Positions 34,837-45,840 of a stretch of 64,000 bases of DNA are shown here, in pieces; the first letter of the stretch is position 1, and each line of letters opens with the position of its first letter. A program made the position numbers and the translations under genes. The DNA lies in contig NW_025941545.1 of NCBI RefSeq assembly GCF_000764305.2, positions 55,602 through 119,601 of the forward strand, given 5' to 3'. Under the pieces are notes generated by a model, which saw only the letters and a program-made list of their open reading frames with translations, had not been told where the DNA came from and did not search any database. The stretch comes from Hyalella azteca (lineage: Eukaryota; Arthropoda; Malacostraca; Amphipoda; Hyalellidae).

Positions 34837-37800
34837 TTCTAACTAACTTTAGAATTTTTTTCTTTACTGCTTCATGGTTCAAATCCTTGGGAGGATATAA
34901 AATTTAATGAAGTTGCTGATACTCAATCAAATTAGGAGCAGAGTGTATGCAAGATTTGCAAGTCAATGATTATGCTTGGCATTTCATTATCACTTCTTGT
35001 GCTCTTCAACTCGAGCATTTGTCCCGAAATTTTGTAAAAAATCCTCGGGAAATCTTGAATCATAGGAGTTTTTGTATTGTAATGAAAATTGTGGTAACTA
35101 GAGTATATATATAGATTTATGAATGTGCTATCTAATAAATGGGATTTATTACAGGGACAAATGTCCTTCGTTTGTAGGTTAATTCTAAATCTGTTGCGAA
35201 AAATTCACGCCGTTAGAAAACTTGATGTAAAATTTTAATATATCCAGTTAAATTTGACGATACAAATTGACATTAAAGAATGCTTAGTTACCTTGAAAGT
35301 AATTTGAAGATTGATGGATTTTATTCCGCTCTCTCTTTGCCTGCTCACTCTAATGAGTAAAATAATCCTTTTGGGTCGTTTGCGAGCCCAGATATCTCTG
35401 ACGACGAGAATTTACATGCAGTAGATATTATTGGAAGAATATAAATTGAAATATATATGTTTGATGGTTCATATTTTAGAATTGATTCCTTAAAATTCAG
35501 TTAAAATTGTTAAAAAATTAGGTCTGCATAAATTTGTTTGAATTATTCCAAGATGAAAGCTTAATAAACGCACATCGAAATCTTGGAAACAAATCCTCTT
35601 CCAACAATTCACTAAAATAGAAGACATTTCTCCGCATACTTTTCATATAAAATCGTTTGCGCTCTGACTGAATTTAAATATGTTTTTTTGCCAAAAAAGT
35701 AATTTAGATGAAATGAGAAAAAGCGCGCTGTAATGAAGACAGTCTGCAATATTAAATCTATTATTTTACTCACACAAAACATCATATATTTTATCACCAA
35801 ACTATGATCAATTTGTCATTTAAAAGTATATGATCAGTTTCTCGGATAGCTTTCCTCCAAATATAAAAAATATCGTTTCAATCTCACCTTGTAGGCGTAG
35901 TTAAGCAAACATGTTTCTAGGTTTGTCTTCCTGGACTTGAAACTTAAAATCTAATTAACTAAATTTACGAATCTCGTCAAGGAACGGAATTCTTGAGGCT
36001 CCTTAATTTCTACGCCTAGTTTACGAATCTGGCCGGCCTCATAGCCCTCTTCCTGGAAACTCTTTCGAGTAAAGTCAGACAGTAATGCATGAACCTTTTT
36101 CAGGTATACTCGATGAATATTAATGAGATTATTTATGCATTATTATTAGTTACAAAATTATATATAATGATCTGCTTCAAGCGAAAGCCACGACATAAAT
36201 GTCTCCACAGATAGCTGCTGGCCAGTGTTCCAATCTTAATTTTCAAAAGACCTACCGAATTACTTATATTTATATGCTCGTAATTGGATGCACTACATGA
36301 TGCCGGACACGACTCAGTGCCTCGCTAAGGCCATTAACTCAAAGAGTTTCCGAGCCTCAGCCCGGCTTTGAAAACCTCATTGAGACGGAGTGAAGGAAAC
36401 TCGGACTTTGCCTAGGGTCTTCTGTACGGTTGGACGGGCTCATTCCGATACGTAAGGAGGAAAATAATGAACGTAATTTTAATTCAGGTATAGGAAACAG
36501 TTGGTGCTGAAGAAGTGATGTGGCTGCTATTACATTTTTTAATTCGTCCAGATGGTTTCTTAGGATAACAAAATCGCAAAATTTTGCAAGATTTTCCTCA
36601 TTTCATTTGGATGTTGGGATAAGAAAAGTATACATACCTGTTTTTATGTCGATTTCTCCCTTTCAGTAAACACATGTGATCTAAACTCCAATAAATACAG
36701 TTCATAAAGTTTTCTTCAGCAACCGAGTCACGGCTCATACATTATACACTTTTCATGAACCATGGAGCCGCTGCCTCAATATCTTGCAGATCTTCTAAAG
36801 CATACAATTCTTCATTTTTCACCGGTGAATCAGTATTCCGAGGAAGCTGATCATCAATCAAAGGCAGTTCATTGTTCACGCTTCTTCCGTGAATACAAAC
36901 GATGTTTTGTTTGCGCTTGCCTGCCCTCTTCTGTTCCATCACTAAAACATTTTCTTAAGAAAGTGGTAACGGCGGCACTGTTGGCGCTGTCAATTTCCTC
37001 GAGGAAATTTACTTGCAAATCGCCCAGCTCGCGCAAGAAGTTCAATTTTAATCAATCATTTTCGGTGGGGAGGGGAGGGGCTGATTTTCTGGTGGAATTT
37101 TTCTCGGTCGAAAATTGATCGACTTTGATATAAATTTGCTATGACTTGTGACGCTAGAATTTTTTCAATCACATGGAAAAAATGTGTTTAATATTCACGT
37201 TAAGCGACAGTTTAATGAAGGGTAAGAGGTGATTTATTGATACAATTCTTATTATTGCTTACATAATATTTGTGACGAAGAAGACAGAGCTATGAAGCAC
37301 CTCTGAACACTAGAATTTATTTATGTTCGAAGAACTTGTTTTTATGAATTAAATTAAAGCGTTTGCATAGTATTAGCCGACTAAACCGTTTGCAGGGTTC
37401 GAGACACAAGGAAAAATATTTATGCGTTTAATTGAACCTCATGGACTACTTATTTCAACTCTATTTTTATTTAAGCACTAAGTCTATTGAGGTTGAAATG
37501 AAGAGAAAAATACTAATTTTAATATGCGTATTGTAATAATTTGTAAGTCACAAAAGAATAATAAATTATATATTTAAAGCATTTCCTAAACGCATGTATG
37601 ATAATCCTTTAAAGCGAGCATAAATTTCCCAGAAACAGAATACAAGTCTCTCAATTCCATAAGGAATATATTCACGAGGTAAAACATTCGTATATAAACA
37701 AGGTTGGAAAACTAAGCAACGCCGCCATCTATCTCCATCATCACTGAACTTGGCGCCGCCATCTATCAGCATTCATCTCAAAACTTGCTTACGGTTTTAG

Positions 37801-38427
37801 GAATCGCGTAACGAAGTTCATTAAAGTTGCTGTCTTGCAAGTATAGCACGGTTACTCATTTTTTCCAAATTCAATGTTTAGAATTACTTACATTTTTAAC
37901 CCTCTCAACAATTTTTATTTAATTCACCGAAATTTTTACAGGGTTCGGGAAATAGTGTACAGAGATTTTATTATGCAACGCTTGTTGTTGCACTCTATAT
38001 ATGTGGGGTATCACGAAGATCAATACATTAAATATATAAATAAATTATGCCTATATTACAGGTCGATTCTTTATCCTTCAATGTTGTTGATTTACCAACA
38101 CAAAAAAATCGATCACACCTGGTATTTTAAGTTCCTCAATTGCTGCTAAATCAGTTAAGAATTGTTACAGAAAATAAGGCGGTATACATTCTTCTTTGAT
38201 TATTGCTGTAATGAGAGTTTTTTCAACTTTTTTTAACACGTTTAAACTTTTTTAGTCCTTGCAAGTATTTTTGTCTATCATAATTATTATGAGGCGTCAC
38301 CCTTGCCATGATAAGCACGTACCATTCATTATGACAATTTTCAGGAATATTTCAGCTTCAAAATAACTGCCGCTCAGGTTGCAGGGAGAGAGAACGACCA
38401 AATTCATATTGCACATGGTCGATTTTT
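34837..38427. other. Non-coding stretch downstream of the Dpr-type gene
   Basis: No gene supported. An open segment at 36742-37118 exists on both strands (118 codons on +, 66 on -) but matches nothing I recognise. A G-rich tract (GGGGAGGGGAGGGG) lies near 37067. Confidence 0.4.
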
Positions 38428-39001
38428 CAATTAAAGCTCGCATTTATAAATTAAAACTTACATTTATGAATTAAAACTTACATTTATGAATTAAAACTCC
38501 TATTTATAAGTTAAAAATTGCAATTGGTATTAAAATTCGCATTTCATAATGAAAACTCGTATATATAAATAAAACTCGCCTTTATCAATTAAAACTCGCA
38601 TTTACCAATTAAAACTTGCATTTATAAATTAAAATTCGCATATATAAATTGAAACTTGCAATTATCAATTAAAACTCGCATTTACCAATTAAAACTTGCA
38701 TTTACCAATTAAAACTCGCATTTATAAATTAAAATTCGCATTTATCAATTAAAATTCTTATATATAAATTAAAACTTGCAATTATCAATTAACACTCGCA
38801 TTTATCAATTAAAACTTGCAATTATCAATTAACACTTGCATTTATAAATTAAAACTTGCAATTATTAATTAAAACTCGCATTTATAAATTAACACTCGCA
38901 TGTATCAATTAAAACTTGCAATTATCAATTAACACTTGCATTTATAAATTAAAACTTGCAATTATCAATTAACACTCGCATTTATCAATTAAAACTCACA
39001 C
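38428..39001. repeat. 21-bp AT-rich satellite, about 27 copies
   Basis: Unit AATTAAAACTCGCATTTATC plus A, nearly constant 21-bp period. Variants alternate between CTCGCATTTATAA, CTTGCAATTATCA and CACTCGCATTT. In the right half the variants begin to alternate in 42-63-bp groups. Confidence 0.95.
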
Positions 39002-40856
39002 TTAATGCAAATGAAGCAGCGAGAGCACACCCAGTCAAAACATCGCTACGTGCTCTATTATTCACTGCAAGCGGAGAAACAACTCCTACAGCTCATATGT
39101 TATTTATATGAACAGAGTTGTGCAGCATTACGTTTAGCATACAAATTGCCTGTTGTAATGTCACAGAATTGATTGTAATTAGAAGCCTCGGCCAGCGCGC
39201 TTTAATTGCCGAGATAATTTTGCCTCGGGGGTAATTTTTCGACCTAATTAGACAGCACATTCAGTTATTCCAAACAATGCGTTAAACTTTACACGAAGGT
39301 TTCCACTGCTTTATCTTCAAGCCACAGGTAAAAATAATTAAAAGTAGAACACATTTCTGATCACTACTGCAGAACTTGTATTATGAACCTGCATCCTGTA
39401 TCGCTTTTCCTCATATGCTTGTAATATTTGCGTAATTTTCATTGAATCAGAATGATTTTAAAGGACAACAACGCAAAAGAAAAAATATTTAGAATTAAAG
39501 AAAAAGTCATCGCGTTAGTTTTTCAGCAGAACTGAGGAGGATAAAAAAAGTACAACCAGGAAATTTTATTCTGAAGCTGCGTCACAACTAGATGCTGAGT
39601 TTTATTGTTCTTATGAGATGGCAACAAAAAGTTAGAGGTAAAACACAGGGATTAAAAGAATCCTTGGAATTAAAAGGGTGTAAAATCACGAGACTGAAGG
39701 CATTTCCATCCTGCGAGGCTAGCAAATATAGGAGGTATCAGTGAACTGGCAGTAATTAAAACGAAACGACATGTTTAAACATTGTATCCCTCTTTATGCA
39801 ACGTTTTATTGCATATTATACATCTATAGCCTCGTTCAAGATAAAAAGACGCCATGAAAACCAGTCTTTGAAAAAAATATATTTTTACTGTCAGCTGACA
39901 ACGAGCATTTAAATCAAACAAGAAATACAAATATGTAGAAAAAATGTCTGTGCGTAGCACGCGATACTAAGTACATGATAGTGATGATACGCTGACGCAG
40001 GATTGCACGATGCCTGATCAGAAGACATTAGAAATACGCGCGTAGTTTGTCATTGTGATGAAGCTTATCGTAATCGCTACTGTCATGGGCGACACAGCTT
40101 TGACATTTCAAGTTCATAAATAATTATCCTCTGGATCATAATTTCATTGTGTCATTTCATCTCTGTACTCGAGGTTAATTGAACAAGAAATGGCGAATAC
40201 ACAAAATATTCGATATGCCTTCATCACTTGTTAGCTCGTGTATCAAGTTTCAATGAGCGCGCTATAGTGAACTTGGCTTACTGAGCGCTAGTCGACCTGG
40301 TTCACTGAGAGCACTAGTGGACCAGACTCACTATTAAAACTCTCACGATGACTGCAGAGTGAGCAGGGAGAACTAAAATAATTTTCTATTACAGACATTA
40401 CTGCAGTCTTTGCCAATCGCTTACAAAAACAGCGCGATAAGAAACGGTTCTGTTATATATTCAAAATTATGAGGTTCATATAACACAAACACATTCATGT
40501 TTTCAGGGTTCATGAATATGAATGGGTGTAGATGAGTAAGAGTAGAAATATATGGTTGTAGATGAGTAGGGGTGGAAATATATGGTTGTATATGAGTATT
40601 ATGTAGAGGGCAATAAGCATGAGTTGTTATATGCCTATTTTAGTAGAGCAAAATTTTTAGCACTATCATTGAATCGCTAGTTTGGAAACTATGATCTTTT
40701 TTGGTCCTATTGTTAGTTAAAATATGCGATCAAATTTTTCCTTCATGCTCAAATTATAACATTCAAATAATTCCTCTTTCGAACATAAAACATTAAAAAA
40801 TAGCGTCGCGCCTGCATCTACGAACAATTGATTTTCGGTTTTGAAAATGCTTTGTA
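39002..40856. other. Non-coding stretch with short repeats
   Basis: No gene recognised. About three copies of a 30-bp unit (GAAATATATGGTTGTAGATG) lie at 40505-40610. A patch at 39170-39260 has three TAATT-type homeodomain-like sites in a GC-richer context. Confidence 0.4.
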
Positions 40857-41239
40857 CAGGGTGACACAAAAAAAACAGAGCTCACTAAAAGTCTTATAAC
40901 TCCTGAAATTTTATTCAGTTTGAAACAAAAATTCTATGGAATTATGTACAACCTATGTAGCCAACATCTGCAAAATCTCAATTCTATACCACAAAAACTC
41001 TTTGTTCTACAGCCGCTCAAAGATATGTTCCAGATGCGCGCCCAAAAGACTTTAGCCGAAAATATGTCTCAACTGCAAATGTCTTTTGCTCTGTAGTCCA
41101 AGGCATCTCGAAGCTCACACGTGGTAGACTCTTAGATCAATCCGTCTTCTTAATGAATCTGAAACAAATAACAGGATTACTTGAGTATTGTGGAAATTAT
41201 TCAACTTTTTATGAGCTCTGTTTTTTTTGTGTCACCCTG
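40857..41239. mobile_element. Mariner-type MITE with perfect TIRs of about 29 bp
   Basis: Starts CAGGGTGACACAAAAAAAAC then AGAGCTC and ends with the exact reverse complement. TA lies directly outside both ends (40855-40856, 41240-41241). It is 383 bp long with no transposase frame, so non-autonomous. CAGGGTG termini with TA duplication are typical of the mariner/ITm group (established knowledge). Confidence 0.92.
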
Positions 41240-41241
41240 TA

Positions 41242-43144
41242 CATTAGCCCCCAGTAAAGCTTGATAATTTGTTCCTTCAAGCTATCTTTTAGAATTATAG
41301 CTTTTTTTAAGCAAATAAAGGTTTGATAGGTTTAGACATTTGAATATAATTGTATCTATGGATAGAGCATTTGATTTATGTAATTCCAAACAAGAGAAGT
41401 CCATAAAATCGTTCTTATGTATCCCAACTCTAAAAATTTAGGCCGCGAACCAAGAAAAATAAATTTCAGCTCCACACAAATGGTAAATTCGTACAAAAAA
41501 CATTGCTTTCATGCCAATAGTTTCTCCGGAAACAATATAGGATTCGGGCGCTCAGCAATTGGGTACTTTAAAAGTTTCAAGAGCTTATCACTCCAAGTTT
41601 CAGGCACTCAAAGGATCCATTTCAATTATTCGTTTTCATTGCATAGTGAAAATTTCGGAGATCTCAGTCACCCCTGAAGTCTCTTAAAACTGGCACATAG
41701 AAAAGTGCGACATTATGGCTTCAAATCCGCTTTAATTGCCCTATCATTTTTGGCGAGGGATTCTGCATGATTCCTTTGGAATGACTTCATTTATAAGGAA
41801 GAAACTGTACGGCTCTACAAGGCTATTTCCCCAAAACGATCACATTTACTATCGCTGAGTCAACGATCCTTGACTCCCTCATTAGAATTCATGAAACTAC
41901 AATCGATGTTTACTTGAGCACCAGATCGCACTGTAAATTTTTCCAGCTGTTTGCTTTACGGAAACAAAATTGGGGCCTAGTCTTCTCATCTTAAGCATTT
42001 GTTGGCAGAGCCAGCATTTTGCAGTTATTTTTTCCCTTGAAACACTTGGCATTGTTGGAGAGAAACAGGTGCTGTTTGTGGAGTCCCGTGCAGAACAAAC
42101 TCGTTGCGAACGCCACTCAGGGTTTTGCGGCCACAATGCGCGCGCGGAGCTAAAGAGCCTGCAGATTCTGTATGCCGCTATTTTGGCCTGGCAATATTAG
42201 GGACTGTAGCACGCATCACAGGATCTGCAAGTGGTCTTCCAGAGATGGGGGAATTAAAGAGTACTGTATGGGAGCAATGAAACATGTTGTAGTGAAAGAG
42301 GTGAGGTTTAGTTCGATCATAATGAAGAGATCAAATCATGTTATGATGGCGGTCTACCATCAATTTCGTGTCATTTGCACATGAACTTTAAGAAGCACAG
42401 GTTTTATAATATTTATTCAGTAATACTTTTGTTACAAACTTAGCGCTTGAAGTCGTGACTATCAATAATAAAAGACAACAAATTATATTGAAAAATCAAC
42501 CTGCAATGAATTCGAAAATTTTTAAATAATGTTATTTTAGGCCATTTAAAGCGCGTCGTTACTCACATTTCGTTATTTTGAGTTATCGCTATTGCGATGA
42601 CCCAATACCCATGCGAATGCAACCATCCAACTCCTAAGTTTGAAACAAACCTAATAATTCAATTATTTTCCCAAATTCCAATAAAATCTTTCCAAAGAGT
42701 GGAAAATCGGAAGCAAATGCCACATTGTAGTCTTGTTTACCTCGTTAGCAAAAAAGATTTTTAGAAACTTGTGCGCTATTAAAACCATTACGTTACTCGG
42801 ACAAGCGATAAATGGAAACTTGAAGAACGATTCAACCAATCTGAGGTACCTAACGGGTGTAATGAAGCAACAGGTGTGCTAAAGTAACTTACGTTAGGAA
42901 GTAACGGTAATGAAAAGCCAGCAAAGCTTACTCAGCCGAATTGTACTGAAGGCTGCGTAAAAAGCGCCACACGAAAAGCTCCGTCTGAAAGCTCGCAGTT
43001 GCACCGCAGTCCCAGAAAGTGACGGTCATAAGCCACGCAACTGACCAGAAGTTCCAGCCCAGACGTAATGGACTGGCTTCCGTGCAGCAGCAACACAACA
43101 TTCCCCCGCCACTTGATACTTGGGCTCTGCTAATGAGGTTGGCG
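41242..43144. other. Non-coding stretch
   Basis: No gene recognised. The frames at 41417-41677, 41897-42200 and 43026-43211 are 60-86 codons long without domains. Confidence 0.4.
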
Positions 43145-43422
43145 TTTGCGCATCCTGCTTCTGTACCTGCTTATATACGGGGAAAGTATTAGCCGATAGT
43201 GGCAAAGGCAAGTATTTTCCACTTCGAATATCGGGCTAAAATTTTAGAGAAAATTTTATTATCAATTTTTATTTTTAATGGTCGACTTTTATTTTTAATA
43301 ATCGATTTTATCAAATTATAAAAAATTATTACTAAAAGATAAATCACACTCCACTATCACTATCGGCTAACACTTTCTCCGTGCGTATATGAGCACCTTA
43401 TTGCTTGCTGCTCATGCGCAAA
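43145..43422. repeat. Foldback-type inverted repeat, arms of about 58-65 bp
   Basis: Left arm 43145-43202 contains TTTGCGCATCCTGC, CTTATATACGGGGAAAGTAT and TAGCCGATAGTGG. The right arm 43357-43422 is its imperfect reverse complement (CACTATCGGCTAACACTTTC, CGTATATGAGCACC, ATGCGCAAA). The 150 bp between are AT-rich. It may be a degenerate MITE or foldback element; I did not find a target duplication. Confidence 0.65.
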
Positions 43423-43767
43423 GTGATGCGTGGAAATAGGCAGTAGGCGCTAATTTTTCAACGTATCGAGGTTTCATATCTGCGATTGAAAGCCACATAT
43501 GCACTCACAGGAGCGGTACTTATCTTGAATACTTTGTTGCATATGTTCGCCTTTGCGGTAGGTAGGCTTTTAGTAATTGATGTTTTTTATGACTATTTCA
43601 CTTGCATGTAATAAAGCTAAAAATCTTGCAACCTAGTATAACCTGAAACACCGCAGCAAAGATGAAGTAATTGCGGTAAGCGTGCCAACTTTGGTAGAAA
43701 ATTCCTTAGTCCTTAGTATTTGTTTGGGACATAGCAGTCCCAGGCCACGATGGATCGCCGCCTTTGG

Positions 43768-44115
43768 TTATCGTTCATCCGCCCTCATTTGGGCCACCTG
43801 ATGCACGATGCTGTTGCTTGCTTCTCGTCGCTGGTAGTGTTGCAGGGGAGGTCGATCTGGGATTGTGCCCAGGAACACGTCTAGTTGTTTCTTGAAGGTC
43901 TCCAGGGTGAACTCCCCCTCTCTTAGATCCCTTGGTAGGGCGTTGAACAGCCTTGGCCCTGCCACGGAAAGTGATCCTTCCCGCAGGGATTGAAATATGA
44001 CCGCGGATCTGTTACGTAGTGGGGGGATCTTGCACAGTCTCCCCCTTCTCTCGTTGTGATATGTCTGAATCCTGAAGGTCTCGCTCTCGAAGTTTGGCAA
44101 CAATCCGGTTATCAT
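43768..44115 (-). pseudogene. C-terminal part of the RT, shifted frame
   Basis: 115 codons continuing the RT after the frameshift: FESETFRIQTYHNERRGR, then VAGPRLFNALPRDLR and FKKQLDVFLGTIPD, ending QMRADER and a stop. The PRLFNALPRDLR-type block is the usual C-terminal region of this retroelement group. It should be read with the 534-codon frame as one broken product. Confidence 0.9.
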
Positions 44116-45716
44116 TTTCCATGTGTACAGAATGACATACCTCTCCGTCTCCTCTGCAGTGAGTACAGACTCAGTCGCTGTAACCTCTCCCAGTAGTTAA
44201 TATTCTCCATCCCTCTGATCCTGGAAGTAAAGGTTCGTTGGACTCCTTCCAGTTGCCGTATTGCGCCTAGTGTAAACGGAGTCCAGAGCTGGCAGCAGTA
44301 TTCAAGGATAGGTATTACAAGGGCTCTGAAGAGTGCGATCATTGGTTCCGCTTCTCTCGTTCTGAACGTCCGCCAGATCCACCCCATCTGACGTCTACCT
44401 TTTGCGGTTATTGCCGGTATGTGATCACCAAAATTTACCTGATTGTTCATCAACACTCCTAGATCGCAAACGAGTCGCTTCTCTTCGATTTCCGAGTTGC
44501 CAGGTGCCAGGTAGCGGTGATCCATTCCAGCTCTTCCGGATCCTCTGTACCTCAGGACCTCAAACTTGGTCCCGTTGAACTGCATGTTGTTCACTAGGGC
44601 CCAGTTATGTGTTGCAGAGATGTCTTCTTGCAACCTCTCACTGTCCGTCCTGTCCGTGATGGTCATTAATATCCTGGTGTCGTCCGCGAATGACGATGCA
44701 GTGGCGTGGTTCACTGCCACATCTATATCCGCGATGTGGATGAGGAAGAGGATTGGGCCGAGTACCGTTCCCTGTGGTACTCCACTCTTCACCCTAGCCA
44801 CGCTCGATCTCGAGCCTCCAACAACTACAGCTTGTAGTCTTTCTGTTAGGAAGCTGTGGATCCATGCCAGCAATTCACCTCCGACTCCCAGCAGTCTTAA
44901 CTTTCTGAAGAGCACTCCATGGTCGACTTTGTCAAACGCTTTAACGAAGTCCAAAAACACCACGTCCACCCCGGCCCCCTCCTCCAGCATGGCCAGGATT
45001 TGAAGGTGATGCTCCAGTAACTGAGACAAACAGGAACGATTTCGTCTAAAACCGTGTTGCCTTCTGTTGAAAAGGTCAGCGTCTTCCATGTACTGCACCA
45101 ACCTTCTGGCAACAACCTTTTCAAATACTTTGATTACGTGTGATGTTAATGTAACCGGCCTGTAATTTTGGGGTTTGTCTCTTGCGCCTCCTTTGTAGAT
45201 AGGGGTAATTAGCCCTAATTTAAGGTCACTTGGGACATTTCCTTCTCTCAATGACGTTTTCCAGAGCAAAGTCAGGGGAACCTTTAGTGCACCGACACAT
45301 CTCTTCAGTAATACTGCAGGGACCCCATCAGGACCGGGAGCCAAATGCGTAGATAATTCATGGATACTCCTCTCTAGGTCCGGCGTTTCAAACTCAATGC
45401 TCATCAGCTCCCGATCCCCTGGAAGTTCTTGAATGACTCCAATTTCGTTCTCCTGCCTTGAGTATCGGGGTTCGCTGAATACTTTTTCAAATTGAGCTCC
45501 CAGAAGTTCGCACATGCCCTTGTCGTCTCCAACAAGGACACCGTTATTTTTCAGAGGCCCCACTGAGGCTCTGATTTTGGCCTTTGACCGGGCATATTTG
45601 TAGAAATATTTGGGATTCTCTCGAATGGCAGACACCGCTTGCGCCTCAAGCCTCTGCCTCTCTATATTCCCGGAGGCAGCCGTTATCTGGTTGTTCAAGC
45701 TCGCTCGTTTTCTCAT
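44112..45716 (-). CDS. Non-LTR reverse transcriptase (main frame, 534 residues)
   Basis: This is the polymerase of the element at 43703-45840. It copies element RNA into DNA at a nicked target site. Visible RT blocks: ENPKYFYKYARSKAK (34-47), LAPGPDGVPA (125-134), TPIYKGG and NYRPVTLTS (171-192), QHGFRRNRSC (220-229), DFVKAFDKVDHG (256-267), SGVPQGTVLGP (311-321) and the catalytic FADD (343-346). All key residues are intact. In-frame coding continues upstream of the first Met to about 45838 (TPEKTTPKRHIIPRDRR), where homology is cut, so the Met is not a natural start. Downstream the frame ends prematurely (RRRRGMSFCTHGK) because of one missing base near 44145; the true continuation ERYVILYTWKM lies in the neighbouring frame. 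The endonuclease is absent, so this is a dead copy. Confidence 0.93.
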   Translation of the reverse strand: MRKRASLNNQITAASGNIERQRLEAQAVSAIRENPKYFYKYARSKAKIRASVGPLKNNGVLVGDDKGMCELLGAQFEKVFSEPRYSRQENEIGVIQELPGDRELMSIEFETPDLERSIHELSTHLAPGPDGVPAVLLKRCVGALKVPLTLLWKTSLREGNVPSDLKLGLITPIYKGGARDKPQNYRPVTLTSHVIKVFEKVVARRLVQYMEDADLFNRRQHGFRRNRSCLSQLLEHHLQILAMLEEGAGVDVVFLDFVKAFDKVDHGVLFRKLRLLGVGGELLAWIHSFLTERLQAVVVGGSRSSVARVKSGVPQGTVLGPILFLIHIADIDVAVNHATASSFADDTRILMTITDRTDSERLQEDISATHNWALVNNMQFNGTKFEVLRYRGSGRAGMDHRYLAPGNSEIEEKRLVCDLGVLMNNQVNFGDHIPAITAKGRRQMGWIWRTFRTREAEPMIALFRALVIPILEYCCQLWTPFTLGAIRQLEGVQRTFTSRIRGMENINYWERLQRLSLYSLQRRRRGMSFCTHGK

Positions 45717-45840
45717 AAGGATCCGTCTGTCCCTCGGAATTATGTGGCGTTTGGGGGTCGTTTTTTCCGGCGTGTGACGCTCGCATACCTGCAGTAATAC
45801 TTCGCATAGTTTGTTGTATTGGTTTTAATATTGTATTGGT

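Larger units (their letters stand above)
43703..45840 (-). mobile_element. 5'-truncated CR1/Jockey-group non-LTR retrotransposon
   Basis: Reads on the - strand. The coding part starts at a 5' truncation near 45838 (no endonuclease domain, no ORF1), runs through RT, and ends at a stop at 43768, followed by a short 3' UTR. The 3' end is not poly(A) but a short tandem ACTAAGGACTAAGGA, as seen in CR1-like elements. One frameshift near 44145 separates two frames. Confidence 0.88.

Noticed and set aside
36742..37118. 118-codon + frame and 66-codon - frame
   Set aside because: Mutually antisense, no domain recognised, composition near background.
44566..45003. 145-codon + frame inside the retroelement
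   Set aside because: Antisense shadow of the reverse transcriptase frame.
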